NCBI GenBank assembly: GCA_031835245.1
Contig: JAVKOQ010000113.1
Span: 62,001 to 126,000, forward strand
Length of the DNA: 64,000 nucleotides
Direction: 5' to 3'
Origin: Balamuthia mandrillaris
Lineage: Eukaryota; Discosea; Longamoebia; Balamuthiidae
The notes under the pieces were generated by a model. That model made no database searches, was not told the origin of the DNA, and worked only from the letters and a program-made list of their open reading frames with translations. A program made the translations under genes and the position numbers. The first letter of the stretch is position 1, and each line of letters opens with the position of its first letter. This document shows positions 23,412-33,290 of this stretch, one piece after another.

Positions 23412-24430
23412 TCTTCTGCTTCTTCTCTCTGGTTTGCTTTACTTTGCGTTTCTGAGATAAATGAATTAAATTAAATGGCCATTTATTTTACAAAAAATAG
23501 GGTGAGGATGGTGGGTGTTGAACCGGTGGCTTATAAATGTTAATATTTTGTTGGTCGCCGGTTCAAATCACTTTGCCAACGATGTTTTTTTTTAAGCTAA
23601 TTCATGTCGTCATGAACGAAGAACACTCAACAGCTTGGCAGTTCCGAGATGATCTTTTCCAGCGTGTTTTGGTCAATTTTTTTTGTTCCTTTGACGCGTT
23701 ACCAAGTTGTACGCTACGTCGGTTTTACCTTCTATGGTGCAGAGCTCTCCATAAAAGATGAACTTTACCGAATATGTCAATCGCGTCCCATTCGAACGGA
23801 CGAAACTCTACAGAAACATTCTGGAAAACAGCCAAAGCGAGAACGGAGCGTTTGCCCAAATCCCAACAAGTCTGACGGAATGGTTACGCCGACCAAGGTC
23901 CCGAAAAGGTCCTTTTCCCGATCTTAATTCCTCCATCTGTCCGCCGCCCGAGCAAGTTCGATCGGCGAGGGTCGCCCTCGTTCCAGGCACGTGCATGCAT
24001 TCATTGGTTTAGGAAAAACCATTGGCCATGCAATCTTCAGATTTTGCTTTATCGGAGGGCAGTGACTGGTTGTGTCAACGTTCTTTCAAACACAAGGAGA
24101 GCTGATAAACCCTGGCAGCGTTGTATCGCCTTATTCTCCGCCTTCTATTTTATATTTATTTATCATCATTATTGTTATTCTTTTCTCCGGTTGTGTTTTG
24201 TTTTTGTTTTTCGCGTCATAAAACTTTTTTCTTTTTCCTGCCATCCCCAATAAAATAGTAAAAATACACGACTACCAAAGCCAACAACTCCCACGACCAC
24301 TCCTTTTCTTGAGTGTCGCTCAAAGAAGAAGACCATTCTTCTCATTCCGTTCAAACAGATCTTCTCTCGTCGCCCGAAGAGAGTTTCACCGCTTGCAGCA
24401 AAACGCTACCTCACTGAGAGAGAGGCAGGG
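23412..24430. other. One-kilobase intergenic region without a recognised gene
   Basis: The largest quiet stretch of the window. An imperfect inverted repeat (TTGAACCGGTGGC at 23518-23530 and GTCGCCGGTTCAA at 23554-23566, 11 of 13 pairs) flanks an AT-rich loop. Short open frames at 23580-24010 show no family likeness and no splice-consistent extension. The region should include promoters for the fucosyltransferase copy B (-) and the next gene (+). Confidence 0.4.
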
Positions 24431-25716
24431 ATGAGCAACAGCAGTTCGGTGGCCTACTCCCGACTCACCTCGAGGGTAAGTTTCAAAAAACAAACACCAC
24501 CCCCTCTTCACTTTTGTCTGTGGCGGTATGGCTCCTTCCTCCTCAACCCCCCCCCCTTTCCTGCGTCCATCCATTCATCCATTCATCCATCCATACTTTT
24601 CCTCATCCGCCCTTTTGTTTGTTTTTTCCAGACATCCCATTCTTCCATCTTGCCCTTCCTTTTTCCTTTCCTTTCCTTTCCTTTCGCTTTGTTTTTGTTA
24701 TTGGCAAAGCGATACAACATTCATTCTGAAAAACAACAACAACAACAAAAAAAACAACAGATTTGGGCGTTGACGGAAGAATTGATGGCACTTTTGCAAT
24801 TGGCTCGCACCAAGACGTTGACCCCAACCCAGGTCCAGCTGTTGCAGCGCGGCCTCGCCGCGTTCTGCTGCTTGAACGGGGAGAGAGCGCGATTCGAGAA
24901 GGTACGGTTTTACTTCCCACCCAAAAAAAAAAAATACCAAAATATACAAAAAAAAACACAAAAACAAAAACACAAAAAACAAAAACACAAAAAACAAAAA
25001 CACAAAAAACAAAACACAAAAAAAAAACAACAAAAACAAAAACAAAAAAACCCAAAAAAACAAAAAAAAAACAACAAACACCTTTTTTTTAAAAACAAAT
25101 GTTCAAAGGTTTGTTTTTTTCATTTTTTTTTTCAACACAGCTGGCTTCCTCGGACGATCATACAAAACTACACCGCGAACCATGGTCCAAAGCGTTACAT
25201 GTGGTAGCGCCTGGAGAGGAAAGCGTGGAGGAGAAGGAACCAACTCCTCCACCCACGCCCCCTCCAAACGCCACAACATCCTCGACATCGTCCTCTCCAA
25301 CCTCAACGGCCACAAAACAACAACAACAAAGGAACACCAACCCCAAACAGCAGCCATCATCGTCACCACAGCCAAGGAAGAGAAAAAGAGCGGCAACCAC
25401 CGCCACCACCAAATGGCACTTGTGCGTGCCCTTCGAGAGCGAGTTTCAGGTGAACGTCAACTGCTCCCTGCCGCCGTCCTCCTCCCCGCAATCCTTTTCT
25501 TCAACCACCAAAGTTACCACATTTAACGGAAGAGGCAAAAAGCCACAACATCACCAACAAGAAGAAGAAGTACATAATCATGAAGCAGAAGAGAGAGTCT
25601 CTTCCCACAAACGCAGCAAAAAGATTCCTACCGAAGAGCAAAAACGACCGTCGCTGTCGCCTCTATCATCGCCCACTCCACCGAAACGACTAAGCGTGGA
25701 GTTTCTGTTGAACTGA
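24431..25716 (+). CDS. Hypothetical protein with a short helical N-terminal region and a basic low-complexity tail
   Basis: Three exons fit in phase 0: 24431-24475, 24761-24901 and 25141-25716; 253 residues. The only ordered-looking part is residues 16-62, a likely helix pair (IWALTEELMALLQLARTK, TPTQVQLLQRGLAAF). The remainder is Pro, Thr, Ser and Gln-rich with a basic cluster PRKRKRA that could be a nuclear localisation signal. I do not recognise the family. A small nuclear regulator is possible but only inferred. The donor at 24476 (GTAAGT) is strong. The second intron is A-rich with CAAAAA units, unusual beside the CT-rich introns elsewhere. Confidence 0.6.
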
Positions 25717-25721
25717 AAAAA

Positions 25722-25935
25722 AAAAAAAGAAGAAAAGAATGCAAGATGCAGCAGCAGCAGAAGAAGAAGAAGAAAAGAAGAAGAAGAAGAAGAAGAAGAA
25801 GAAGAAGAAGAAGAAAAAGAAGAAGAAGAAGAAGAAGAACAAGAAACAAAAGAAGAAGAACAAGAAGAAGAACAAGAAGAAGAACAAGAAGAAGAAGAAG
25901 ATGATGATGATGATGAAGAAGATGATGAAGAAGAA
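25722..25935. repeat. (GAA)n microsatellite between convergent genes
   Basis: About 210 bases of GAA with AAC and GAT interruptions start 6 bases after the stop of the plus-strand gene and lie tail-to-tail with the CCCH gene. Lys/Glu/Phe frames across it are repeat translations. Confidence 0.9.
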
Positions 25936-26074
25936 CTGCATATTTGTGTACATGTTGTAGTTTTGTAGTTTTGTTTTTTTGCTATTTTTGTTTTAACTTT
26001 TTGTTCATTTTTTCTGTTGGCTTTTTGTTTTTAGAAAAGAAAAGCAAAGTACATACGTACAAATGAATACGTTT

Positions 26075-27604
26075 TCATGTGTTTTCGGTTTGTGCCTCAT
26101 CTTCTTCCTTCTCTTCGTCTCGTTTTTCATGCTGTTCTGGTCTTTCTTTCTCGCCTTTGGCAGCAGGTGACGCCTGGTGCTTCGGTTCTTTTCGTGCTCT
26201 GCCACGTGAGGAAGGATGAGAGTCATGGCGATTATCTTCATCGCTCTCATCCTCGTCATCATATCTTTTGTTGTGTCGCTCTTCAGAGTTATCTCTGTGT
26301 TTGCGTTTGAGTGTGTCTTTGGTTCTTCCTCTCTCTGAATAGGTGGCCAGCAAAAAGGATGCGAAAGAGAGTAAATGAGAGAGAATGAGAGAGAGAGAGA
26401 GAGAGAAGAGAAAAGATAGATGCTTGGAGCAGTTAAAAAGAGGACAGAGGAGAAAAATGAGGTTACACGCAAACCTGGTAGTTCATGTAGAAACTTGCAA
26501 GAAGACCCTCTGGAGCACTCGCCTCTCTGATAATCTCGACACATTTCCACTGAGTTGCAGGGATGAAACAGAAAAGTTAAAGGAGGAAAGAAGAAGAAGA
26601 GGAAGAAAAAGAAGAAGAAGAAGAAGAAGAAGAAGAAGAAGAAGAAGAAGAAGAAGAAGAAGAAGAAGAAGAAGAAGAACAACAACAACAACAACAACAA
26701 CAACAAGAAAAAGAAAAACAACATAACAACAAAGGCAAGCGCGAAAGCAAGAGGAAGCGAGAGCAAGGGAGAGAGAGAGAGAGAGAAGAGAGAGAAGCAG
26801 CATACCAGAACTAGAACCAGCATGCACATAGCGACACAAATCCCCACGAGCACAACCGCCCCTCCTAAAGTCCCTACAGTACTCTCCACCAGGCCTTGCT
26901 CCTCCAACACCCACAGCAGATCCTGTTGTCGGTGTCGTCAAATAGGGAGAAGAAGAATAGGCTGATACAGAAGAAGAATAGGGAGAAGGATGAAGGTATT
27001 TGCAGGTAGCGCCCCTCTGGCACTTGCCCTGACGAAAGTCAGCGCAGACCTCCCTCACGTGGGCGTACTTGCACACGCTGCCGCGCTGACACCTTCCGCT
27101 TTGAAAGTCTCTGCAGAGGGTGGCGGTGGCGGCGGCGGCGTGTGACTGCCCGTCCTTTCCATGACGCTGAGGATGGGGGAGTGCCGCCCTTCCGTAGCCA
27201 ACGTCCTCTTCGGCGTAGGAGCGCTGCAACGCGTTGGGATGAAAAGGATTGGCCGCCGCCGCCGGTGGCTGTGCAAGAGGAAGGGCTAGGGGTGGCAGCA
27301 GCAGTTGTTGGTAGAGGGCTTGCTGAAGCTGCTGAGCGGAAAGAGAGAGCAGAGAGGCTTGGTCCAGCATCAAGAGGGGAAGGGCGGAAGGCGAAGGGAC
27401 CCCTGCGACGGGCTGAGGCTGAAGCCCTCCTCTTCCTCCTCCTCCTCCTCCAAAATAGTCATGATCCGAAGAAGTAGTAGTAGGGTAGTGAGCATGAGGA
27501 TGGGAGGATGAAGAAGAAGTGTAGCGAGGTGGTGGAGGTGTGTGACTGGTTGATCTTCCTCCTCCTCCTCCATAGGATGAACCTCTGCCGCCGTCGCCCT
27601 CCAT
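26075..27604 (-). CDS. Four-finger CCCH zinc finger protein, probable RNA-binding
   Basis: Three exons: 27604-26806, 26549-26475 and 26334-26075; 377 residues. A Gly/Ser/Pro/Gln-rich lead of about 175 residues precedes four C-x7-C-x5-C-x3-H fingers: CRDFQSGRCQRGSVCKYAH, CADFRQGKCQRGATCKYLH, CRDFRRGGCARGDLCRYVH and, after an intron, CRDYQRGECSRGSSCKFLH. The spacing matches muscleblind/ZC3H10-type fingers that bind single-stranded RNA. The tail is acidic and basic (KRKHRDNSEERHNKR), like splicing-associated proteins. A role in mRNA processing is inferred from the family. Intron 1 carries a GAA/CAA tract. Confidence 0.85.
26590..26712. repeat. GAA then CAA microsatellite in CCCH gene intron 1
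   Basis: About 85 bases of GAA pass directly into about 30 bases of CAA inside the intron 26805-26550. Confidence 0.85.
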
Positions 27605-28098
27605 TGAGTGAATGTAGTGTGCCACCCTTGCTTTGTCTTCTTTCTTTTATTGTCTCTTGCAGTACTTTCGGGAGCAGCTCAAATGCTGCACACAAACAGA
27701 ACCAATTGGTCAATCATTGAGCAGGGGTTTCCAACTTGTTCAAGAAAATTGCTCATTTTGTTCAGCAGACGTGCTCCATGTCTGGTTTGCTGCTCAAAAA
27801 AAGAACAAATTGGCCACAAGGTGACCAGCAAATATGGGTGTCTATTTTTCGTGGAAGCGAAGCAACATGGAGAAAGACAGCAAAGACAAGCAGCATACCG
27901 GCCGATAAGAGTGCAGCTCGCACGACATCCATTTCTTCGTGGAGCACCTACACACACACCACTGCACACACACACACACACGACAGTTGCCACCACATAA
28001 AGCGCATCGAGCTCATAGAAATCTGATTAGAGTAACATTTCTTCGTGGAGCAGCACTGCACACATACACGACAGCCAGCCACCCAATACAGCCCATCG
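27605..28098. other. Divergent intergenic region with a duplicated block
   Basis: It lies between the CCCH gene (-) and a small gene (+). The 16-mer ATTTCTTCGTGGAGCA occurs at 27931-27946 and 28037-28052, each followed by CA-rich sequence and ACGACAG. The spacing of 106 bases suggests a local tandem duplication. A (CA)n run lies between the copies. No coding gene is supported. Confidence 0.5.
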
Positions 28099-28548
28099 AT
28101 GAACGACTTTGTGGGGACGTGGGCGGCCGCCAAGAACATGCACGGCGGCCCAGGCATGGACTACGCCCACCACACCCTGCTGGAGCTGAGGCTCCTGCCG
28201 GATGGCACCTTCACCAACACCTACACCGAAACCGCCTCTTATCCCCTCTCCGGCCGGCCTGCCAACGTCTCCAAAAAGGAGGAGCAAGGCACCTGGGCCT
28301 TGAAAAGGCCCACAGGGGGAGGAGAGGGACACCACCTGTTGCAGCTCTTGCTTGGGCCGGAGACCGGGGACCTTCCCTACCTGGAGCTGGAGCTGACGTT
28401 GCCTGCGGAAGGGGCCGCTTTTCCACCACCCAAGCTCTCCCCGCGTGGACTTGTGCCGGGCGGAAGAGGGTTGTTTGGCTCTTATTGGGTTACGATCGTT
28501 GGGTTTGGCGGTGGAGGGGGGCTGTTCCGGACATCCTCATCAACGTGA
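28099..28548 (+). CDS. Small hypothetical protein, lipocalin-like start
   Basis: Intronless, 149 residues, GC-rich codons unlike the surroundings, so coding is likely. It begins MNDFVGTWAAAKN, and the next 90 residues alternate short strands (LLELRLLPDGTFTNTYTETASY, LELELTLP), a pattern found in beta-barrel fatty-acid-binding or lipocalin-like proteins. It ends in a Gly-rich stretch with LFGSYWVTIVGFGG. The family is not recognised, and the barrel is a guess from the strand pattern. There is no signal peptide. The duplicated block described upstream forms its leader. Confidence 0.5.
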   Translation: MNDFVGTWAAAKNMHGGPGMDYAHHTLLELRLLPDGTFTNTYTETASYPLSGRPANVSKKEEQGTWALKRPTGGGEGHHLLQLLLGPETGDLPYLELELTLPAEGAAFPPPKLSPRGLVPGGRGLFGSYWVTIVGFGGGGGLFRTSSST

Positions 28549-29061
28549 GGTCCGAAACTAAAGAAAAACCTTTGTAAACATGCTTCAAAGAAGAAGAAGA
28601 AGAAGAAGAAGAACCAAGAAGAAGAAGAAGAAGAAGAACAAGAAGAAGAACAAGAAGAAGAAAAGAAAAATGAAAGAACACTGTAAAAAAATCCTCGTAT
28701 CGATAAAAACTTCAAAATTGTACGATACTTCTTGTTTGGTGAACAATATTCATGATTGCTGCCAAAAATCGGCAACCAGCCAAAATAATTAAAATACTTT
28801 GCAATAATTGAATAATAATTGAAAAAAAACAAAGGCCAGAACGCCGAAGAAGCGCGTCTGCACAAGAAGTATGCTGCCCCTTCCCTCTCTTCTCCTTCTT
28901 CCGTTCTTCTTCTTCTTCTTTCCGTTTTATGCTTTTGTGTTTTGTAGGACCGTCCGGTCTTAACCTCTCAGCGCTTTGTGTATGGCGTTTATATGCTTAT
29001 ATGTCCTCTTCCTCCGTATACTGAATTTGTTTTTTCCAATGATGTGCGTTCAGTGAGTTCG
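28549..29061. other. Intergenic region with a GAA run
   Basis: A (GAA)n tract of about 80 bases at 28588-28668 follows the small gene. The remainder is AT-rich, then CT-rich near the carrier start. No gene is supported. Confidence 0.45.
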
Positions 29062-29215
29062 ATGGACGCAAAGAACAAGCTGAGCCCTTATGCTCATGCT
29101 GTGGCTGGGTTGGGCGCCGGTATGATCGCCACCATCACCACCTATCCGCTCGATCTCATCAAAACCAGATTTCAAGGTTTGTCGCTCCATCTTCGTTTGC
29201 TCTCTGCTCTCTGCT

Positions 29216-29250
<35 letters not shown>

Positions 29251-29344
29251 ATCTCTCTCGCCCTTCTCTTTTGTCGTTTCTCTTTCTCTTTCTCTTTCTC
29301 TTTCTCTTTCTCTTTCTCTTTCTCTTTCTCTTTCTCTTTCTCTT

Positions 29345-29375
<31 letters not shown>

Positions 29376-30749
29376 TTTTCTGTCTTTACTCATCACTCTT
29401 TTCCAGTGCAAACAAAGTGGAAGAACGCAACCATCATGCCGACCTCCACACCACCAACACAAGCGAACATTCGGTATCGGTCGTTGGCGCAAGCGCTGGC
29501 CACGGTGGCGCGGACGGAGGGGCTGGCAGGGCTCTATGCGGGCTTCTCGCCGAACTTGGTTGGCTCTGGAGCTTCTTGGGGACTTTATTTCTTCTTGTAG
29601 GTCTCCTCCTCTCGTTCTTTGACTCCATCTTCTTCTCCTCTTTGCTTCTCTCGTTCTCTCGTTCTCTCTTCTCTCTTCTCTTTGCTTTGCTTTGCTCTTT
29701 CCTCATATCTCCGCAGCTACAACAAGATAAAACGGAGTTTGGCGGGAGCAGAGCGAAAGGAGTTGAGCGCTGGGATGCATTTACTGGCTGGCGCGGTTGC
29801 GGGAGTGCTGGTCTCCACAGCTACAAATCCTATTTGGGTACGAGTCAACGTCTTTTTGTTCGTTGTTCTGGTTCTGTTTTGCGTTGTCCTCGTCCTTGCA
29901 TAACCTGAGAGCCAGTAAAAAAAGATCGAACGAGTAGAAGCACACTATTCATGCTCCAGTAACAACAGGTGATAAAAACAAGAATGCAAACACAAGCGTA
30001 TGGCGACAAAGATAACTACAAAGGCCTCATGGGTACTTCTCCGCTCTTTTATCCTTTGTCGTTTCGTGCTTTCCTTCTTGTCGTTTCTTTCTTTTTTTAA
30101 GTTTTCTCTTGGGGGATACATGAAAACAGATGGCTTGTGGCGGTTATGGCGAGAAGAGGGCATTCGTGGACTTTATCGTGGCTACATTCCAGCATTGTTT
30201 GGAGTGTCGCACGGCGCTGTGCAGTTCATGGCTTACGAAGAGTTGCGTAAGGTGTGGACGGAGCATTTGCGCACACACAATGGCGACGTGCAAATGGTAA
30301 GTGCATCACTTTCTATTATTCTTCGTTGTGGTTGTTAGTCTCTGGACAATCCTTTGACTTCATTTTCTTCATTTCCCAAACAAAAAGGGATCACTGCATT
30401 ACATGGCAATGGGGGCTGGATCGAAGGTATTTGCTTCAGTGGTCACCTATCCTTATCAAGTCATCAAGTCTCGGTTGCAGGTTTGCTTTGGTTTTTTGCT
30501 TCTTTGTCAAACACACATTTAATAATGTTATCATCTTGTGGCTTTGTTTCAACACTTGAAAAAAAAAACAAATAGCAAAAAGGGAGTCAATACAATGGAG
30601 TGATGCATTGCATTAAAGACACGATGAAGAAGGAAGGAACAGCAGGTTTCTTTCGAGGAATAGTTCCAAACGTGCTCAAAGTGTTACCTGGTGCTGCTAT
30701 CACTTTCATGGCTTACGAGAATATCGCCAAACTTCTTCATCATCTTTAA
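29062..30749 (+). CDS. Mitochondrial carrier family protein (SLC25), folate/NAD/FAD carrier-like
   Basis: Seven exons: 29062-29176, 29407-29596, 29717-29837, 29969-30032, 30130-30296, 30388-30480 and 30576-30749; 307 residues, the standard carrier length. Three repeats of about 100 residues each carry the carrier signature: YPLDLIKTRFQ (repeat 1), NPIWVIKTRMQTQ (repeat 2) and YPYQVIKSRLQ (repeat 3), with WREEGIRGLYRGY and KKEGTAGFFRGIVPN following. The N-P-I-W-V-I-K-T-R-M motif in repeat 2 is typical of SLC25A32/SLC25A33-36 and the yeast NAD and FAD carriers. Six membrane helices in the inner mitochondrial membrane are expected. The transported compound cannot be settled from sequence alone. 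Confidence 0.9.
29278..29392. repeat. (TTTCTC)n microsatellite in carrier intron 1
   Basis: About 18 units of the hexamer CTTTCT, pyrimidine on the sense strand. Confidence 0.9.
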
Positions 30750-31294
30750 GCAAATGTGGTAAAGTCAAGCCTTTGCGCTTCTCTTTCATTCTATTTCATG
30801 CACAGACAATGAGGAGAAGAAGAAGAAGAAGAAGAAGAAGAAGAAGAAGAAGAAGAAGAAGAAGAAGAACAAGAAGAAGAAGAAGAAGAACAAGAAGAAG
30901 AACAAGAACAAGAACAAGAAGAAGAAGCAGAAGAAGAAGAAGAAGCAGAAGAAGAAGAAGAAGAAGAAGCAGAAGAAGAAGAAGAAGAAGAAGCAGAAGA
31001 AGAAGCAGAAGAAGAAGAACAAGAAGAAAAAGAAGAAGAACAAGAAGAAGAAGAACGTTATAGACGGAAAACTCACTGATGGTGAGAACCAGGCCACCAA
31101 GAGTGTTGGCCTCGACCTGGCCAGGCCCGAGTCTGGTGCACAGGGTTCCTTCTACCCGCTTACACCGCTGCGGGGCGTTTCGTGCCATCATCTCTCGATG
31201 TGTTTTCATCGGCAGTAAGGAAGGAGCGGATTTCAAGGTAAAAACGTTCGTTCCTCCTCACAGGACAAATAGAAGAAACACAGGCGTGGTATGT
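30750..31294. other. Convergent intergenic region: (GAA)n tract plus a GC-rich island
   Basis: A (GAA)n tract with CAG/CAA interruptions spans about 30810-31055, 60 bases after the carrier stop. It is followed by an unusually GC-rich, ordered stretch at about 31076-31250 with internal inverted repeats (GGCCACC...GGTGGCC type; ACCTGGCCAGG). Frames through the island show no known family. A structured non-coding RNA or an exon of an unrecognised gene are both possible. Confidence 0.4.
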
Positions 31295-33254
31295 TTAATG
31301 AAACAAGTCGGGCAAGCGAACAGAAAACAGTTCCTCCGCATTATCGAACACTTGCCAGAGGGTCTTGTCCAGGTCTCGAAAGGTAACTTGCCATCGTCTT
31401 GCTTCTCGTTCTGCTCGGTCATCCACTTCTCCCTCCTTTTCATTCCTTTCATCTTCTGTCTTCTCTTCCGCTTGACTCTCTTCGTTGAGTTTATCTTCGA
31501 CGCTTCCTTCTTCTGTTACTTGCTCTATTTCTTTTACTTCCTCTGCATTCTCTTGTAATTGCTCTGTATCTTTCGCTGCTTCCTCTTCACCCTTCTCGAT
31601 CTCTTGCATCTCTTTCGCTATTTCCTCTGCTTTCTTTTCATCCTCTTTCATTTCTTTCTCTGCTTCATTATTCTTTTCATCTGCCATCCTTCCTTGTTCT
31701 TCCTGTGTTTCTTCGATCGTCGTTAATATTGCTTCTTTCACTTGTTCGTTCTCTGCAATCAAAGCCTTCTCTTTGGGTGCGAGTGCGTTTTTCCTCGCTT
31801 CTTCTTCTTCTTTTTCTTTTTGTAATGCCTCTCGTTGTTTAAGTACCATCTTTGGGTTTTCAGGCGCTCTTCTGATGAAAATGGCGAGCACTTGGTTCGG
31901 GTAGGCTCGAGCCAAGTCTCCATAAACTTCAGGATCCATCTCACCGCTGTCGCCTACAAAGATAAACTTTCTGGAATGTGAAGAATGTTGGTACCGGTAC
32001 TCTTGTCCTCGCCTCCTCTTCTTCTCTTCTCTTCTCTATCTCCGCTTCGCTAGTTCTCTCTTCTCACACAAAAATGAAAGAAAGCCGACAAACCTTTCTG
32101 GAAACATCTGCAACAGCGGCTCTATCGCCCTCTGCTTAAAGGTGTAAGGTGGCGTCCAGGCCGCCTGCACTGCAGAACTGTCCTTTATCCGAAAGTGTCG
32201 CAGGTGCATGCTCCCCTTGGGAAAGCCTTTCTCCTCCAAGAAACTCTTTAACAATCCGCAGAGCTGCCATGGACTTCCACTCACGTAGTGAAACCTCGTC
32301 GTCGTTTGTTTTGCCTCCTTTTCTCCGTTCTTCATCAGTTCTTCGTCTTCATCCTTCTCTTTCTTCTTCTCTGCTGCTTCTTTGTATTCCAGTTCGGCTT
32401 TTTCGTCGTAACGCGCCCCATTCCTCACTTCTCCTTCTCCTTCTTCTGCCCTTCCTCCTTCTGCTCCTTGAAGGTCTATTCGCCGCCACCTTTGATAGAG
32501 CCGAGCCATTCCAGGCACCGCCTCGAACGGCCGCATGAACGTGTTCTGCATGAGCAGCTTCTTGTCCGCCACGTGACTGACTTTGATGGTGTCGTCGATG
32601 TCGGATATGACGGAGAGCCCTCTGCCGGTCATTCGAAGCGCCTCTCCCTCAAAGCTTCTCGTTTGTTCTCCTGAAGGAACCGAACGAAAACGAATCCATT
32701 CGCCTTCCTCGCCTCCTGCTTCTTTGTTGCAGCGAAGGAGAACCTTGTCTGTGAAATGCCCGTTTGGAGAAGAGAGTGAAGAGAGCACTACCGTTCGTTC
32801 TTGTTGTTCTTCTTCATCTACTGCTTCTTCGGTTCGTGGTCGTTGTTGCTGTGGAGGAAGAAAAGCAATGGAGATGCGTTTGCCGCGTCGATTATCGACA
32901 AAGAAGGAGGCTATGCGTTGTTGGAAGAGGGCTTGAGCCTCTGGGCTCGCCTTGCCCACCCCCAAGCTGTTGGCCAACAACCGCCGGCCGGCCCGTCGGA
33001 ACGGGTCGTCCGTCTTTGGATGGAAGAGCCGGCCGTGGACCTGGACCAGCAGAGAGGAAGGGCCGCCGGGAAGGGCCGCCGGTGTTGGCCGGAACGGCCA
33101 AGCTCGGGAAGAACTCGATCACTTCCTCTTTGCGGTGGACCGTCTCCCAACCAGGAGCCAACACGTACCACAACCAGTACAAGAAGCAAAGAAGGAACAG
33201 CCAGCAAAAAGCTGGGTCGGGTTGGGGCAAGAAGAACAAGGAGAAGAACCACAT
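31295..33254 (-). CDS. APP1/DUF2183-type phosphatidate phosphatase-like membrane protein, frame broken by a 13-base duplication
   Basis: Two exons: 33254-32094 and 31970-31295. The start MWFFSLFFLPQ leads to one membrane segment (FCWLFLLCFLYWLWYVL, residues about 13-31). The DUF2183 signature follows: EEVIEFFPSLAV, QVHGRLFHPK, VISDIDDTIK with the catalytic DxDxT, HYVSGSPWQL, GFPKGSMHLRHF, and after the intron KFIFVGDSGEMDPEVYGDL. In yeast APP1 this domain dephosphorylates phosphatidate at actin patches. A Glu/Lys coiled region and a short C-terminal tail follow. The frame changes at 33056-33081, where 13 bases are perfectly duplicated. Counting one copy gives 607 residues and the phase required by the splice site. 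The change may be a real allele or an assembly error. Confidence 0.75.
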
Positions 33255-33290
33255 CTCTCTCTCTTTTTCTTTCGTTGTTGAAATTCTAGA

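Noticed and set aside
23518-23580. Possible tRNA, because GGTTCAAATC resembles a T loop
   Set aside because: The bases around the loop do not form the 5-base T stem, and no acceptor stem or anticodon arm can be drawn. It is better described as an imperfect inverted repeat.
25690-25960. Long Lys-, Phe- and Leu-rich frames over GAA arrays (also at 9060-9360, 30773-31236, 36336-37091, 42100-42501 and 60148-60481)
   Set aside because: They are translations of microsatellites in all three frames. Only the arrays continuing a conserved protein in frame (ALKBH7 tail, JmjC Ser tract, Glu/Gln gene) were kept as coding.
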